From assembly GCA_046541575.1 (NCBI GenBank), contig JBKHDA010000011.1:1-43622 (forward strand): 43,622 nucleotides of DNA, in the 5' to 3' direction. This document shows, one piece after another, positions 23,937 to 33,106 of the stretch. A model generated the notes under the pieces. It ran no database searches. It was not told the origin of the DNA and saw nothing but the letters and a program-made list of their open reading frames with translations. Origin of the DNA: Halanaerobium sp046541575 (GTDB lineage Bacteria; Bacillota; Halanaerobiia; Halanaerobiales; Halanaerobiaceae). Within the stretch, counting starts at the first letter, position 1; each line of letters starts with the position of its first letter. The translations under genes and the position numbers were made by a program.

Positions 23937-25460
23937 ATGTTAAATAATAAAGAGAATTTAAGTTTAACAGATCGATTTTTAAATCGAATCGAAAGAACCG
24001 GAAACAAATTGCCACATCCCGTTATTTTATTCTTTATTTTATCTGCTTTTGTATTAGTCTTATCCTGGTTTGTCAGTTTGTTTGAAGTTGCCGTGACTCA
24101 TCCGGGTACAGGTGAAACCATTAGAGCTGTCAATTTACTTTCAAAAGATGGTATACGAAGAATATTTACTGAAGCGGTTAGTAATTTTACCGGCTTTGCT
24201 CCGCTGGGTGTAGTACTGGTAGCAATGTTGGGTGTTGGAATTGCAGAAAAGTCAGGCTTGATTTCTGCTGTACTTAAAAAAACAGTTTTAAGTGCACCTG
24301 ATAAATATATTACAGCTGTTGTAATTTTTGCGGGAGTTATGTCCAATATAGCCTCAGATGCTGGTTATGTTGTTCTGGTGCCCTTAGGAGCTGTTATTTT
24401 TGCAGCGAAGGGAAGGCATCCAATTGTTGGTCTGGCCGCTGCTTTCGCCGGTGTTTCTGGAGGTTTTAGTGCCAATCTGCTGATCTCAACTCTGGATCCA
24501 TTACTGGCCGGTCTTTCTCAGGAAGCAGCTCAGCTTATTGATTCAGGTTATACCATTCCACCAACAGTAAATTATTACTTTATGGTGGCCTCAACCTTTG
24601 TAGTTACAATTATTGGTACCTGGGTGACCGAAAACATTGTTGCTCCTCGTTTTGGAGAATATGAGGGCGAACATGAAGAAAAATTAGATGAAGTTACAGC
24701 CGAAGAAAATGCCGGAATTAAATCAGCATTAATTTGGCTGGGAATTACTCTGGTAATTATTTTACTGATGACTGTTCCTCAAAATGGAATTTTAAGAAGT
24801 GATGAAGGTAATTTAATAATGGGTTCAACTCCCTTTGTTGGAGGTATGGTTCCTTTAATTGCTATCTTCTTTTTTGTGCCAGGACTGGCTTATGGTAAGA
24901 AAACCGGTTCAATTGCAAATAGTGATGATATAGCACAATATTTGGATGAAACTATGGCTGGTATGGGAGGATATATCACCCTTGCTTTTGCCGCCGGTCA
25001 GTTTGTTGCTTATTTTAACTGGTCGAAGTTAGGAACTATTCTGGCAATTGGGGGTGCAGAATTTCTACAGTCAATTAACTTTACCGGACTACCTTTAATT
25101 ATTCTGTTTATTATAGTAGCTGGCTTTATTAACCTCTTTATTGGAAGTGCCTCTGCTAAATGGGCGATTATGGCTCCGGTCTTTGTGCCAATGTTAATGC
25201 AGCTTGGATATTCGCCGGAATTTGCTCAGATGGCCTATAGAATTGGTGATTCAACAACAAATATCATTACTCCCCTAATGCCTTATTTTGCAATTATTAT
25301 TGCCTTTGCCCAAAAATATGATGAAGACATTGGAATCGGTACTTTAATTTCAACTATGGTCCCTTATTCAATTGCCTTTATGATCGGCTGGACAATTCTA
25401 CTTGTCATCTGGTTTATCTTTAATTTACCAATAGGTCCAGGAGGAATTTTATTCTATTAA
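23937..25460 (+). CDS. AbgT-family transporter
   Basis: 507 residues, about 11-13 helices with the AbgT signature: FLNRIERTGNKLPHPVILFFILSAFVL (14-40), NFTGFAPLGVVLVAMLGVGIAEKSGL near 82, a hairpin with IASDAGYVVLVPLGA near 138, AAFAGVSGGFSANLLIS near 170, FIGSASAKWAIMAPVFVPM near 400 and RIGDSTTNIITPLMPYF near 430. The founding member imports p-aminobenzoyl-glutamate; other relatives export sulfonamides, so direction and substrate are not fixed by sequence. AAAGGAGG site before ATG. It follows the P1 peptidase gene but has its own promoter, and it ends in a bidirectional terminator shared with phoU. Confidence 0.93.
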   Translation: MLNNKENLSLTDRFLNRIERTGNKLPHPVILFFILSAFVLVLSWFVSLFEVAVTHPGTGETIRAVNLLSKDGIRRIFTEAVSNFTGFAPLGVVLVAMLGVGIAEKSGLISAVLKKTVLSAPDKYITAVVIFAGVMSNIASDAGYVVLVPLGAVIFAAKGRHPIVGLAAAFAGVSGGFSANLLISTLDPLLAGLSQEAAQLIDSGYTIPPTVNYYFMVASTFVVTIIGTWVTENIVAPRFGEYEGEHEEKLDEVTAEENAGIKSALIWLGITLVIILLMTVPQNGILRSDEGNLIMGSTPFVGGMVPLIAIFFFVPGLAYGKKTGSIANSDDIAQYLDETMAGMGGYITLAFAAGQFVAYFNWSKLGTILAIGGAEFLQSINFTGLPLIILFIIVAGFINLFIGSASAKWAIMAPVFVPMLMQLGYSPEFAQMAYRIGDSTTNIITPLMPYFAIIIAFAQKYDEDIGIGTLISTMVPYSIAFMIGWTILLVIWFIFNLPIGPGGILFY

Positions 25461-25485
25461 ATAACACTAAATATGTTTATGCATT

Positions 25486-25517
25486 AAAAAAACGGCCTTT
25501 ATTAAAGGCCGTTTTTT
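25486..25517. terminator. Bidirectional terminator between abgT and phoU
   Basis: ACGGCCTTT-ATT-AAAGGCCGT flanked by A-runs and T-runs on both sides, so it can stop transcription from both converging genes. Confidence 0.9.
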
Positions 25518-25586
25518 CATTTATTAAATTTCTTTCAAGAATTATACTAATTTTAAGTACTTAATAATTTAAATTAAATAATCTAT

Positions 25587-26240
25587 TTAATACTTAACTC
25601 TTTTTCCGGTAACAATAAAGATAGTTTCTTCACCAATATTAGTTGCATGATCTCCTACTCTTTCTAAAGATTTAGCCAAATTGATGTGCTGAACTATCTG
25701 TTTAATCTCTTCTCTATCCTCTATTTTGCTAATCATTTTTATAGCTTTATGATAAATATCTTCATAAAGATTATCTGCTTTTTCATCCATTCGGCAAGCT
25801 GCTTCTGCTAGATCCGCATTTCTGGTAGAAAATGATTCTAATACTACATCCAGCATATCAGTTACAATATCAGCGAGTTCTGGTATCATTATTAAAGGTT
25901 TCATAATTCCATCATGTTTTAATTCAAGTAAAATCTCTGCTATATTAGTTGCCTGGTCTCCTATTCTCTCTAAGTCACCTGCGATTTTAATCATGGCAAT
26001 ACTAAACCAGGTATCAGCTGCCAGGGGTTGATCCAGGGTTAACAAGCGTGAAACCTCTTCTTCTATTGTAATTAAATAATTGTCCAGAACATCATCTCTT
26101 TCAATTACTTCATGAGCTTTTTCAAAATTCAAATCATCCATTGCTTTAAAAACCTGCTGCAGCATATCCTCTGCAACTTCACTCATATCACTGAGATCAT
26201 TAAGAAGCTGTTCACGCTTTTTTTCATACACCTGTTCCAT
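25587..26240 (-). CDS. phoU: PhoU-like phosphate regulator
   Basis: 217 residues from the ATG at 26238-26240; a GTG nine bases upstream lies too close to the GAGGAG site. All-helical, with the two tandem PhoU repeats visible: DVLDNYLITIEEEVSRLL, MIKIAGDLERIGDQATNIAEILLEL (first) and INLAKSLERVGDHATNIGEETIFIVTGK (second). The E/D-rich helix faces carry the metal-binding ExxxD pattern. PhoU damps phosphate uptake and PhoR/PhoB-type signalling. No pst transporter or phoR/phoB genes are adjacent, so it is an orphan here. Monocistronic as far as visible. Confidence 0.93.
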   Translation of the reverse strand: MEQVYEKKREQLLNDLSDMSEVAEDMLQQVFKAMDDLNFEKAHEVIERDDVLDNYLITIEEEVSRLLTLDQPLAADTWFSIAMIKIAGDLERIGDQATNIAEILLELKHDGIMKPLIMIPELADIVTDMLDVVLESFSTRNADLAEAACRMDEKADNLYEDIYHKAIKMISKIEDREEIKQIVQHINLAKSLERVGDHATNIGEETIFIVTGKRVKY

Positions 26241-26355
26241 TGGACTCACTCTCCTCTTTTAAATTTAATAAAGTTAAGTTTATTAATAGATTAATTACGT
26301 CATATTAAAATATTCTTGACAGAACCATAAAATCCTGCCTTTTTTTAAATTTAAT

Positions 26356-27393
26356 TTAAGCAAATATTTCTCGAGCTGTTTTTTCAATATGTTTTACAGC
26401 ATAACGAATATCTTCTAAACTTAAATCCAGATGGGTAACAGCACGCAGCTTCCCCTCTAATCTGCTGAGCCTAATTCCCTTTTTAAGTAGTTCATCTGCA
26501 AATAAATCTGACTTTCCTTCTGCAACAGAAAAAAGTACAATATTGGTTTCAACTTTAGTCGGATCAATCTCCAGTCCTTTTTGGTCAGCAATAGTTTCAG
26601 CCAGCATTTTAGCATGTTTATGATCTTCTTTTAAGCGGGCAACATTGTGCTCTAAGGCAAAAATGCCACCGGCTGCTATAATTCCTGCCTGCCTCATAGC
26701 TCCACCCAGCCTCTGTTTCCAGAAACGAGCCTTTTCGATAAATTCTGCCGATCCAGCAAGTACTGATCCAACCGGAGCACCCAGCCCCTTGCTTAAATCA
26801 AGCCAGATTGAATCAAAATACTGACCATATTCGGCCGGGTCAACTTCTGCCTCAACTGCAGCATTCAACATCCTAGCTCCATCCATATGCATCTTCAAAT
26901 TGTTTTCGCCAGCAATTTCTGCTATTTCCTTAATTCTCTGAAGAGGCCAGATCCGACCACCACCTAAATTGGTTGTCTGTTCAATAGAAATAACCCTTGT
27001 CTGTGGACTATGATAGTCTTTTTCTCGAATCGCATCCTTAACCTGCTCAGCAGTGAAAATTCCGCCTTCTCCATTAAGAGGCTTTACTGAAACGCCTGAG
27101 ATAACAGCCAGAGCTGCACTCTCATAGTGAATTGGATGTGCTGTCTGATCCATAATTATCTCATCACCCTGACTGGTATGGACAGCAAAAGAAATCTGAT
27201 TTGCCATCAATCCTGAAGGTAAATATACAGCATCATCCTTACCCAGCATTTCAGCAGTCATTCGACAAAGGCGGTTAACACTCGGATCTTCTCCCAGCTG
27301 CTCATCTCCAACTTCTGCTTCGGCCATAAATCTTCTCATATCCTGAGAAGGTCTGGTACCAGTATCACTAAATAAATCAACTTTAATTTCCAT
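26356..27393 (-). CDS. Low-specificity L-threonine aldolase
   Basis: 345 residues from the ATG at 27391-27393, with GGGGGAT upstream; the frame extends 11 codons further without a site. A PLP fold-type I enzyme: VDLFSDTGTRPSQDMRRFM (5-23), GDEQLGEDPSV (29-39), the PLP-contacting Asp171 in HMDGAR and the Schiff-base Lys202 in DLSKGLGAPVGSVL. It cleaves L-threonine or L-allo-threonine to glycine and acetaldehyde. It lies 62 bp after azlD, at the end of the run of amino acid and peptide genes, and may share their transcript. Confidence 0.93.
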   Translation of the reverse strand: MEIKVDLFSDTGTRPSQDMRRFMAEAEVGDEQLGEDPSVNRLCRMTAEMLGKDDAVYLPSGLMANQISFAVHTSQGDEIIMDQTAHPIHYESAALAVISGVSVKPLNGEGGIFTAEQVKDAIREKDYHSPQTRVISIEQTTNLGGGRIWPLQRIKEIAEIAGENNLKMHMDGARMLNAAVEAEVDPAEYGQYFDSIWLDLSKGLGAPVGSVLAGSAEFIEKARFWKQRLGGAMRQAGIIAAGGIFALEHNVARLKEDHKHAKMLAETIADQKGLEIDPTKVETNIVLFSVAEGKSDLFADELLKKGIRLSRLEGKLRAVTHLDLSLEDIRYAVKHIEKTAREIFA

Positions 27394-27455
27394 TTTTGAA
27401 TCCCCCAATTTAAATTTTGTTTGCATTTTAAAATATGTACCCGCTAAATTAACTG

Positions 27456-27779
27456 TTAAAATATAAGTGATAATATTAAATAAAAAACTAAACCCCCGCT
27501 GACAGTATAAAAGATGTTTTTAGTCTTATATGCAAGCACTAAAGTCGGGAAAAAAGCAGCAAGGGATGTGTTTTCCAGACTTAAATAAAGGCTGCCGTTC
27601 TTTAACAGTATCGAAGGTGCAAGTAAAGCTGCCAGCACTGCTGCCGGAATATAACTCAGCCAGAGCACAACTTTTTCGGGCAGCTCTTTATTTCCAAGTA
27701 ATGCCAGCGGAAGCACCCTTGGTATAAAAGTTACAATCACCATTCCAAAAATCATAAGTACAAAATTAACTGTTCCCAC
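27456..27779 (-). CDS. azlD: AzlD-family small subunit of amino acid exporter
   Basis: 107 residues, four membrane helices, with the family start FVLMIFGMVIVTFIPRVLPLALL and LPEKVVLWLSYIPAAVLAALLAP near 34-56. AzlD works with AzlC to export branched-chain amino acids and analogues. The GTG start lies inside the end of azlC (14-bp overlap), with AGGGGTG upstream, so the two are translated together. Confidence 0.88.
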   Translation of the reverse strand: MGTVNFVLMIFGMVIVTFIPRVLPLALLGNKELPEKVVLWLSYIPAAVLAALLAPSILLKNGSLYLSLENTSLAAFFPTLVLAYKTKNIFYTVSGGLVFYLILSLIF

Positions 27780-28491
27780 TGATATACACCCCTAAAAAAG
27801 CAGCCAGTACTGTTGCCAGAATAATATTCCAGCTGCCAGCAATAGTTAGCGCAAAAAAAAGTGACAAAAGAGCAGAAAAAAGAGCAACAATTATTTCACT
27901 TCGAGAGCTGATCTGCATTACCAGCAGTACAACAAACATTGCCGGCAGTACAAAATCGAGAGCTCCTCCACTGCCAAAATTAATAAACTCTGTCAAAAAA
28001 GCACCTGCAGCAGAGCTGAAGACCCAGCCCAGATAGGCAGTAAAACCCAGACCAATAAAATATCTCTGCTTTTTCTTTTTGCTCTCTATTTTACTCATAG
28101 CAACCGCAAAAGACTCATCTGTTACCAGAAATCCTAAAAAGGGATAATAATAAAGCGGCAAATTTCTTAAATGAAGACTTAAAGAAGCAGATAATAAAAG
28201 GTGACGCAGATTGACCAGAAAAGTCATGGCAACAATAGCTGCGGCGGCTGCTTCAGCAGCAATCATCTCGATTGCAACCAGCTGTGATGAACCCGCAAAG
28301 ACAAAAACAGACATCGCTGAAGTCTGCAGTGGGCTTAGACCTTTATTGACAGCAAGCATTCCATAAGCAAGCCCAATTGGAAGATAACCTAAAATAATTG
28401 GTAAAGCATCTTTGACTCCACTTTTTAAACTTGAATCATTTAATTTTGCAGTCAAAGTTTTATTTACTATATTTTTTTCTCTCTCAGACAT
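27766..28491 (-). CDS. azlC: AzlC-family branched-chain amino acid exporter, large subunit
   Basis: 241 residues with family motifs ALPIILGYLPIGLAYGMLA (28-46), GLSPLQTSAMSVFVFAGSSQLVAIEMI near 50-76, MTFLVNLRHLLLSASLS near 90 and FLVTDESFAVAM near 120. About six to eight helices. With AzlD it should expel branched-chain or related amino acids. It lies downstream of the peptide-transport genes (73-bp gap) and may relieve amino acid overload during peptide degradation; this is an inference from order. AAAGGAG site before ATG. Confidence 0.9.
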   Translation of the reverse strand: MSEREKNIVNKTLTAKLNDSSLKSGVKDALPIILGYLPIGLAYGMLAVNKGLSPLQTSAMSVFVFAGSSQLVAIEMIAAEAAAAAIVAMTFLVNLRHLLLSASLSLHLRNLPLYYYPFLGFLVTDESFAVAMSKIESKKKKQRYFIGLGFTAYLGWVFSSAAGAFLTEFINFGSGGALDFVLPAMFVVLLVMQISSRSEIIVALFSALLSLFFALTIAGSWNIILATVLAAFLGVYISGNS

Positions 28492-28564
28492 AAATCTGAT
28501 CTACTCCTTTAAAAAACAAAGTATTTATTGGAAAAATATGGTTCAGCAAACGGTTGGTGTACAC

Positions 28565-29596
28565 TTAATCCAGCTGTCTGGGATCAAGAGCATCACGCAG
28601 AGCATCTCCCAGCAGATTAAAGCTTAAAACTGTAATAATAATTGCCAGACCGGGAAAAATAGACATCCATGGTGCCTGGACTAAATATTCCTGACCTCGA
28701 TTTAGCATGGTTCCCCAGGCTGCAGTTGGAGGCTGAATTCCCAAACCCAAAAAGCTCAAACCCGCAACTACTAAAATTGAAATACCTATTCTCAAAGTAG
28801 CCAGTACTATCAGCGAAGAAATGGAATTGGGTAAGACATGATTATATAAAATTCTTAAATCACTTGCCCCCAGGGCTTTGGCTGCTGATACATACTCTTT
28901 TTCTTTTATCTGGAAAACAACCGATCTGGTCAGACGGGAAAAATTAATTAGACCGGTTATTCCAACAGCAATTATTATATTAAATATTCCTGTTCCCAGA
29001 GCAGAAATAATCGCCAGAGCCAGCAGGATGAAGGGAATAGAATTCCAGATCTCAACCAGACGCATAATTATCATGTCAACTTTCCCTCCATAATACCCGG
29101 CCAGCAGTCCTAAAGTTACTCCAAGACTGGCATTAACTAAAACTGCGGCAAAACCTACTCCCAGCGCAATACGAGCTCCGTAAAGAACCCTGGAAAAAAC
29201 ATCTCTCCCAAAATCATCAGTGCCAAACCAGTGTTCTGCGGAAGGAGCAGAATATGTCATATTGCTGTAATCAATTTCAGTCGGGGAATAAGGAGCAATA
29301 AAAGGTGCCATAAAAGCTGCATAAAATATTAAAGCAAGTATTATAACTGCAATTTTACCGCCATATCCTTTATTAAACTCTTTTAACATTTTTGCATACA
29401 GAGTATTTTCTTTAAACTTAAGAAAAATACTGTTTTTAAATAATAAAAGTAGGAGTATAAGCAGCAGAAGCACAGAAAAACCTGTAGCAAATTTATATTC
29501 CAGACTGCTCCAGACTTTGCCCTCTATAATCCAGTTTTGATAACTTACATATATTTGAATTAATAATAGTATAAATAAAATAATTTTCTTTTTCAA
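28565..29596 (-). CDS. Peptide ABC permease, DppC/OppC type, with N-terminal extension
   Basis: 343 residues. The core (from about residue 80) is a DppC-type permease: IAPYSPTEIDYS, HWFGTDDFGRDVFSRVLYGARIALGVG near 122, the inner-membrane EAA loop EYVSAAKALGASDLRILYNHVLPNS near 238-262, and LSFLGLGIQPPTAAWGTML near 285. Before it lie two additional hydrophobic segments (IILFILLLIQIYVSYQNWI and FSVLLLLILLLLLF) that make it longer than typical DppC. TTG start with GAGGTG 7 bp upstream. It should pair with the DppB-type permease 22 bp upstream. No DppD or DppF ATPase gene is nearby, so ATPases must be shared from another locus. Confidence 0.9.
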   Translation of the reverse strand: MKKKIILFILLLIQIYVSYQNWIIEGKVWSSLEYKFATGFSVLLLLILLLLLFKNSIFLKFKENTLYAKMLKEFNKGYGGKIAVIILALIFYAAFMAPFIAPYSPTEIDYSNMTYSAPSAEHWFGTDDFGRDVFSRVLYGARIALGVGFAAVLVNASLGVTLGLLAGYYGGKVDMIIMRLVEIWNSIPFILLALAIISALGTGIFNIIIAVGITGLINFSRLTRSVVFQIKEKEYVSAAKALGASDLRILYNHVLPNSISSLIVLATLRIGISILVVAGLSFLGLGIQPPTAAWGTMLNRGQEYLVQAPWMSIFPGLAIIITVLSFNLLGDALRDALDPRQLD

Positions 29597-29618
29597 ATTT
29601 CAACACCTCATTCTACTG

Positions 29619-30557
29619 CTATTTATAGCTAATCCGGGGATTTATAAAGACATATATTATATCCACCAGCAGATTAACTAAAACAAAGAGGATCGATAAA
29701 ATTAAGATTGAGCCAAATACCAGCGGTTGATCTCTGGCTTCAACAGCGCTAACTGCCAGTCTTCCTACTCCAGGCCAGGCAAAAACTGATTCAATTAAAA
29801 TTGCCCCCCCAAACATCATAGCCAGTTGATTTCCAATATTAGTAATTATTGGAATCAACGCATTGCGAAAAGCATGTTTTAAAATAATTATCTTTTCGGC
29901 AACACCTTTAGAACGGGCTGTTACCAGATAATCTTCCTTCATAATATCAAGCATCGAAGACCTGGTTATTCTGCTGGTTGAAGCAATCATAACTGTACTT
30001 AAGGCAAAAGCCGGCAAAACTAAGTGCCTTAAACCACTTAAAGTCCAGATTCTACCTCCATAACCCGAAGAAGGAAAAAATGGAAAAAGAACAGAAAATA
30101 AATAGATGAAAATAATACCCGTAAAAAATGCTGGCACTGAAATACCAATTGTAGCAATAAACATGCTAAAAAGATCAAATAAAGAATTCTTTTTTACCGC
30201 TGCAATTACACCTGTAGGAATTGCCACTATAACAGCGATAACTAGTGAAAGTAAACCTAATTCGATTGTTGCTGTCAGACGTCTACCGATAATACTAATT
30301 ACCTGATCTCCGTAATAAACTGAGTCCAGCTCTCCTGTTATAAAATTTTTAAGCATTAAAAAATAGCGAATATGAAAAGGTTCATTAAAACCAAATTTTT
30401 CATTTAGAGCTTCTACTGCTTCTGGTGTTGCATTGGTCCCCAGCATTATAGCTGCTGGATTACCGGGTACAAGCTGCATAATTCCAAATAAAATTAAGGA
30501 AACACCAATTGTAACCGGGATCAACCAGAGCAGTCTTTTAATTATATAAGCAAACAA
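29619..30557 (-). CDS. Peptide ABC permease, DppB/OppB type
   Basis: 312 residues if started at the TTG at 30555-30557, eight bases from AAAGAGG; the GTG three codons upstream overlaps that site and is unlikely. Typical DppB: FAYIIKRLLWLIPVTIGVSLILFGIMQLVPGNPA at the N-terminus, a periplasmic loop with LNEKFGFNEPFHIRYF, the EAA loop DYLVTARSKGVAEKIIILKHAFRNALIPIITNIG, and LIESVFAWPGVGRLAVSAVEARDQPLV. Six helices. It forms the translocation path with the DppC-type protein encoded downstream. It is separated from the upstream binding-protein gene by 122 bp that contain a perfect 30-bp palindrome. Confidence 0.9.
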   Translation of the reverse strand: MFAYIIKRLLWLIPVTIGVSLILFGIMQLVPGNPAAIMLGTNATPEAVEALNEKFGFNEPFHIRYFLMLKNFITGELDSVYYGDQVISIIGRRLTATIELGLLSLVIAVIVAIPTGVIAAVKKNSLFDLFSMFIATIGISVPAFFTGIIFIYLFSVLFPFFPSSGYGGRIWTLSGLRHLVLPAFALSTVMIASTSRITRSSMLDIMKEDYLVTARSKGVAEKIIILKHAFRNALIPIITNIGNQLAMMFGGAILIESVFAWPGVGRLAVSAVEARDQPLVFGSILILSILFVLVNLLVDIIYVFINPRISYK

Positions 30558-30581
30558 ATTGTTCACCTCTTTCTAAAAAGA

Positions 30582-30611
30582 CTATGCAGATAGATTAATC
30601 TATCTGCATAG
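30582..30611 (-). repeat. Perfect 30-bp palindrome between binding-protein and permease genes
   Basis: Two 15-base arms (first arm CTATGCAGATAGATT) meet without spacer and are exactly complementary. In RNA it would form a strong stem with a small loop, followed by TCTTTTT. It lies in the operon between the binding protein (stop at 30680) and dppB. Such hairpins commonly lower downstream expression or protect the upstream mRNA end, so that more binding protein than permease is made. Confidence 0.75.
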
Positions 30612-30679
30612 TAATTTAAATAATTTATCTTTTCATCTGTAAAATTACCTGTTTCACTTTAATCTATTTAATTCCTCTG

Positions 30680-32230
30680 CTATTCTTCTTTATAAACATT
30701 GGCTGAAGGAGTAACCAGTGGAATTAGAAGTGAATTACCGGGCTCAAGTTCTCTTACATTATCCTGCATTACATAGATCTGAGTTGAATGAGCAAGTGGA
30801 TGGAAGACAAGATCTTCGACTAAAACCTTTCTTAAGACCTTATTATACAGTTCTTCTCTTTCATCCTGATCAGAAATTGCTCTAGCTTCTTCTAACCACT
30901 GGTCTACCTCTTCATCAGAATAAAATGCTCTGTTTAAAGCTCCACCTTCATCAGGAGATTTAAAGAATCTGTATAACCAGTAATCAGGATCAGGGTCAGA
31001 AACAAATCTTAAGAAGAACATACCGATTTCTCCACGGCCAAGCATATCCCACATTGTTCCGAATTCCATGGCCTGTACTTCTGCATCAAGACCTGCCTGA
31101 TTTAGAGCAGTCACCATTGCCTCAGCTGTTTTAACCTGATTTGGTCTGCTGTTTGAAACATAAATCTCTGCAACATAATCCTCTTCAATAACACCATCTG
31201 CTTTTAATTCTTCAAATTTCTGGGCTGCAGCTTCTGGATCAAATCCAACCGCATTTTCTTTTAAGAATTCTCTTTCTTCAGGCCAGATTGTAGGTGGTAA
31301 CATTGAATATGCTCTTTCTCCTAAAATACCAAAAACCTGGGGAATAATCTCGTCAAAAGGAACTGCCTGAATTACAGCTTCTCTGAATTTGCGCTCCTGA
31401 GTTGGCTCCATCTCAAAATTGAAACCCAGGAAGTTAATACCCGCACCGGCAGCTGATTTAACCTGAAAATCAGAGTTATCCCTAAATGAATCAAGCTGTC
31501 CTACATCAAGGTTTACACCAAAGTCAATACCACCACTGCGCAGCTCCATTGCCTGAGTTGCAGACTCCGGAATTGATCTGATAACAAGTTCTTTGATATT
31601 TGGAACCTTATTCCAGTGATCTTCAAAAGCTGATAAAACTATCTGATTACCTGAATCCCACTCTTCCATTTTAAAAGGACCCGCACCAATTGGATTTCGG
31701 CCGAGTTCTTCATCTCCAACTTCCTCAGCATAATCTTTGGGGACTATACCAAAGGTCATTCCTAGAATAAAGGGAGAATAGGGTTCACTTAAAGTAAATT
31801 TAACTGTATAATCGTCAATTACTTCAATTGAATCAACTGATTCCACCTTAGCTCTGAGACCGGATCCATAATCCTCATCCAAAATCCGTTCATAAGTATA
31901 TTCAACATCTTCAGCAGTTAATTCCTGACCATTGTGGAATAATACACCTTCTCTTAACTCAAAAGTATATTCCAGACCATCATCAGAAACTGTCCAGTCT
32001 TTAGCAATTCCAGGTACAATTTTATTTGCCTCTCCATATTCTACCAGACCATCAAAAAGTAATGAGGCTACTCTCTCATTAACGGAAATAGTTGTTTCCC
32101 CGGGATCAAGATTGCTTACCTCATCCTCTATCCCCATCACAAATCTTTCAGTTTCCTGAGCCTGTACAGCTGAAAAAACTGAAATCATAAACAAAAAGGT
32201 TAATAATAAGACTAAAAACTTATTTTTCAT
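30680..32230 (-). CDS. Peptide ABC transporter substrate-binding protein (family 5)
   Basis: 516 residues. An export signal (FLVLLLTFLFMISVFSAVQA, residues 4-23) without a lipobox cysteine is followed by the family 5 fold: NLDPGETTISVNERVASLLFDGLVEY, GLEYTFELREGVLFHNGQELTAEDVEYTYER (128 region), NPIGAGPFKMEEW near 181 and RPNQVKTAEAMVTALNQAGLDAEVQAMEFG near 375. Strongly acidic mature protein. It should bind oligopeptides or similar ligands for the DppB/C permeases. Second gene of the transcript that begins with the C26 hydrolase, 37 bp after it. Confidence 0.93.
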   Translation of the reverse strand: MKNKFLVLLLTFLFMISVFSAVQAQETERFVMGIEDEVSNLDPGETTISVNERVASLLFDGLVEYGEANKIVPGIAKDWTVSDDGLEYTFELREGVLFHNGQELTAEDVEYTYERILDEDYGSGLRAKVESVDSIEVIDDYTVKFTLSEPYSPFILGMTFGIVPKDYAEEVGDEELGRNPIGAGPFKMEEWDSGNQIVLSAFEDHWNKVPNIKELVIRSIPESATQAMELRSGGIDFGVNLDVGQLDSFRDNSDFQVKSAAGAGINFLGFNFEMEPTQERKFREAVIQAVPFDEIIPQVFGILGERAYSMLPPTIWPEEREFLKENAVGFDPEAAAQKFEELKADGVIEEDYVAEIYVSNSRPNQVKTAEAMVTALNQAGLDAEVQAMEFGTMWDMLGRGEIGMFFLRFVSDPDPDYWLYRFFKSPDEGGALNRAFYSDEEVDQWLEEARAISDQDEREELYNKVLRKVLVEDLVFHPLAHSTQIYVMQDNVRELEPGNSLLIPLVTPSANVYKEE

Positions 32231-32267
32231 TATACTTCCTCCTTATAATACTCGTTTTAATATTTGC

Positions 32268-33032
32268 TTATTTTCTAGCCTGATCAACATACTCAACAAA
32301 ATCTTTAAATAGCTTCAACTGAATCGGATCTTTAGCAGCCATCATTTCAGGGTGCCACTGTACCCCAACTAAATATGGATAATTGGGATCTTCAATTCCC
32401 TCCACGAAACCATCTGGAGCTACTGCAGAAACTATTAGCCCCTCACCAACTTTATCAACTGCCTGATGATGATAAGAGTTTACTGCGACTTCATCACCGG
32501 CAAAAATTTCAGCCAGTCGTGTGTTTTCTTTGATTTCCAACTGATGAGTCTTATAATATTTGGGAACCATCAGAGCCATATGCGGTATTTTGCTTTCTGT
32601 ATTATTACCACAGACATCAACTTTCAAAGAACCTCCATAATTAATATTTATCAGCTGAAAACCACGGCAGATCCCTAAAATAGGTTTTTTCATTTCCATT
32701 GCCATCTGCAGAATTTTTAACTCCCAGCGGTCCCGCTCAGGTGAAATATTTCCGAGATATTTTTGTGGATAAGAATTATATAAGGCTGGATCTATATCAC
32801 TTCCACCTGGTAAAACTACCCCATCAACCTCATTAAGAACCTCTTTAATATACTGCTCATCTTCTCTTCTTGATTCAATGTAGGGCATAATTAACGGTAT
32901 AGCACCTGCCAGGCTGAGAGACTCAGAATAGTCCTGAGTTACCAGAGAAAATTCTACCCCTGCCAGGCTATATTGTTCTCCCATCTTTTCAGTTGGTATT
33001 TTAAAAGATGTAATTAAAATTTTGGGATACAT
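32268..33032 (-). CDS. Class I glutamine amidotransferase-like gamma-glutamyl hydrolase (PuuD/C26)
   Basis: 254 residues. The nucleophile Cys122 lies in GICRGFQLIN, and the partner His227 and Glu229 in GVQWHPE complete the triad. VVLPGGSDIDP (72-82) is the oxyanion-side loop. The family includes gamma-glutamyl-GABA hydrolase PuuD, which frees GABA in putrescine degradation, and other gamma-glutamyl peptide hydrolases. No other putrescine gene is present. As first gene of an operon with a peptide importer it more likely removes gamma-linked glutamate from imported peptides such as cell-wall fragments; this is an inference. GGAGGAGAAAC before ATG; consensus promoter 75 bp upstream. Confidence 0.9.
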   Translation of the reverse strand: MYPKILITSFKIPTEKMGEQYSLAGVEFSLVTQDYSESLSLAGAIPLIMPYIESRREDEQYIKEVLNEVDGVVLPGGSDIDPALYNSYPQKYLGNISPERDRWELKILQMAMEMKKPILGICRGFQLININYGGSLKVDVCGNNTESKIPHMALMVPKYYKTHQLEIKENTRLAEIFAGDEVAVNSYHHQAVDKVGEGLIVSAVAPDGFVEGIEDPNYPYLVGVQWHPEMMAAKDPIQLKLFKDFVEYVDQARK

Positions 33033-33106
33033 GTTTCTCCTCCATCCAAATCTTTATTTTTAGAATATCCATTTTTTAAAATTTTAGACGGACATTTATA
33101 GTTAAA

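Noticed and set aside
26319..26341. Hairpin between phoU and the threonine aldolase gene
   Set aside because: The stem depends on several G-U pairs on the minus strand and is not followed by a T-run in that direction. On the plus strand, where a T-run follows, the pairs fail.
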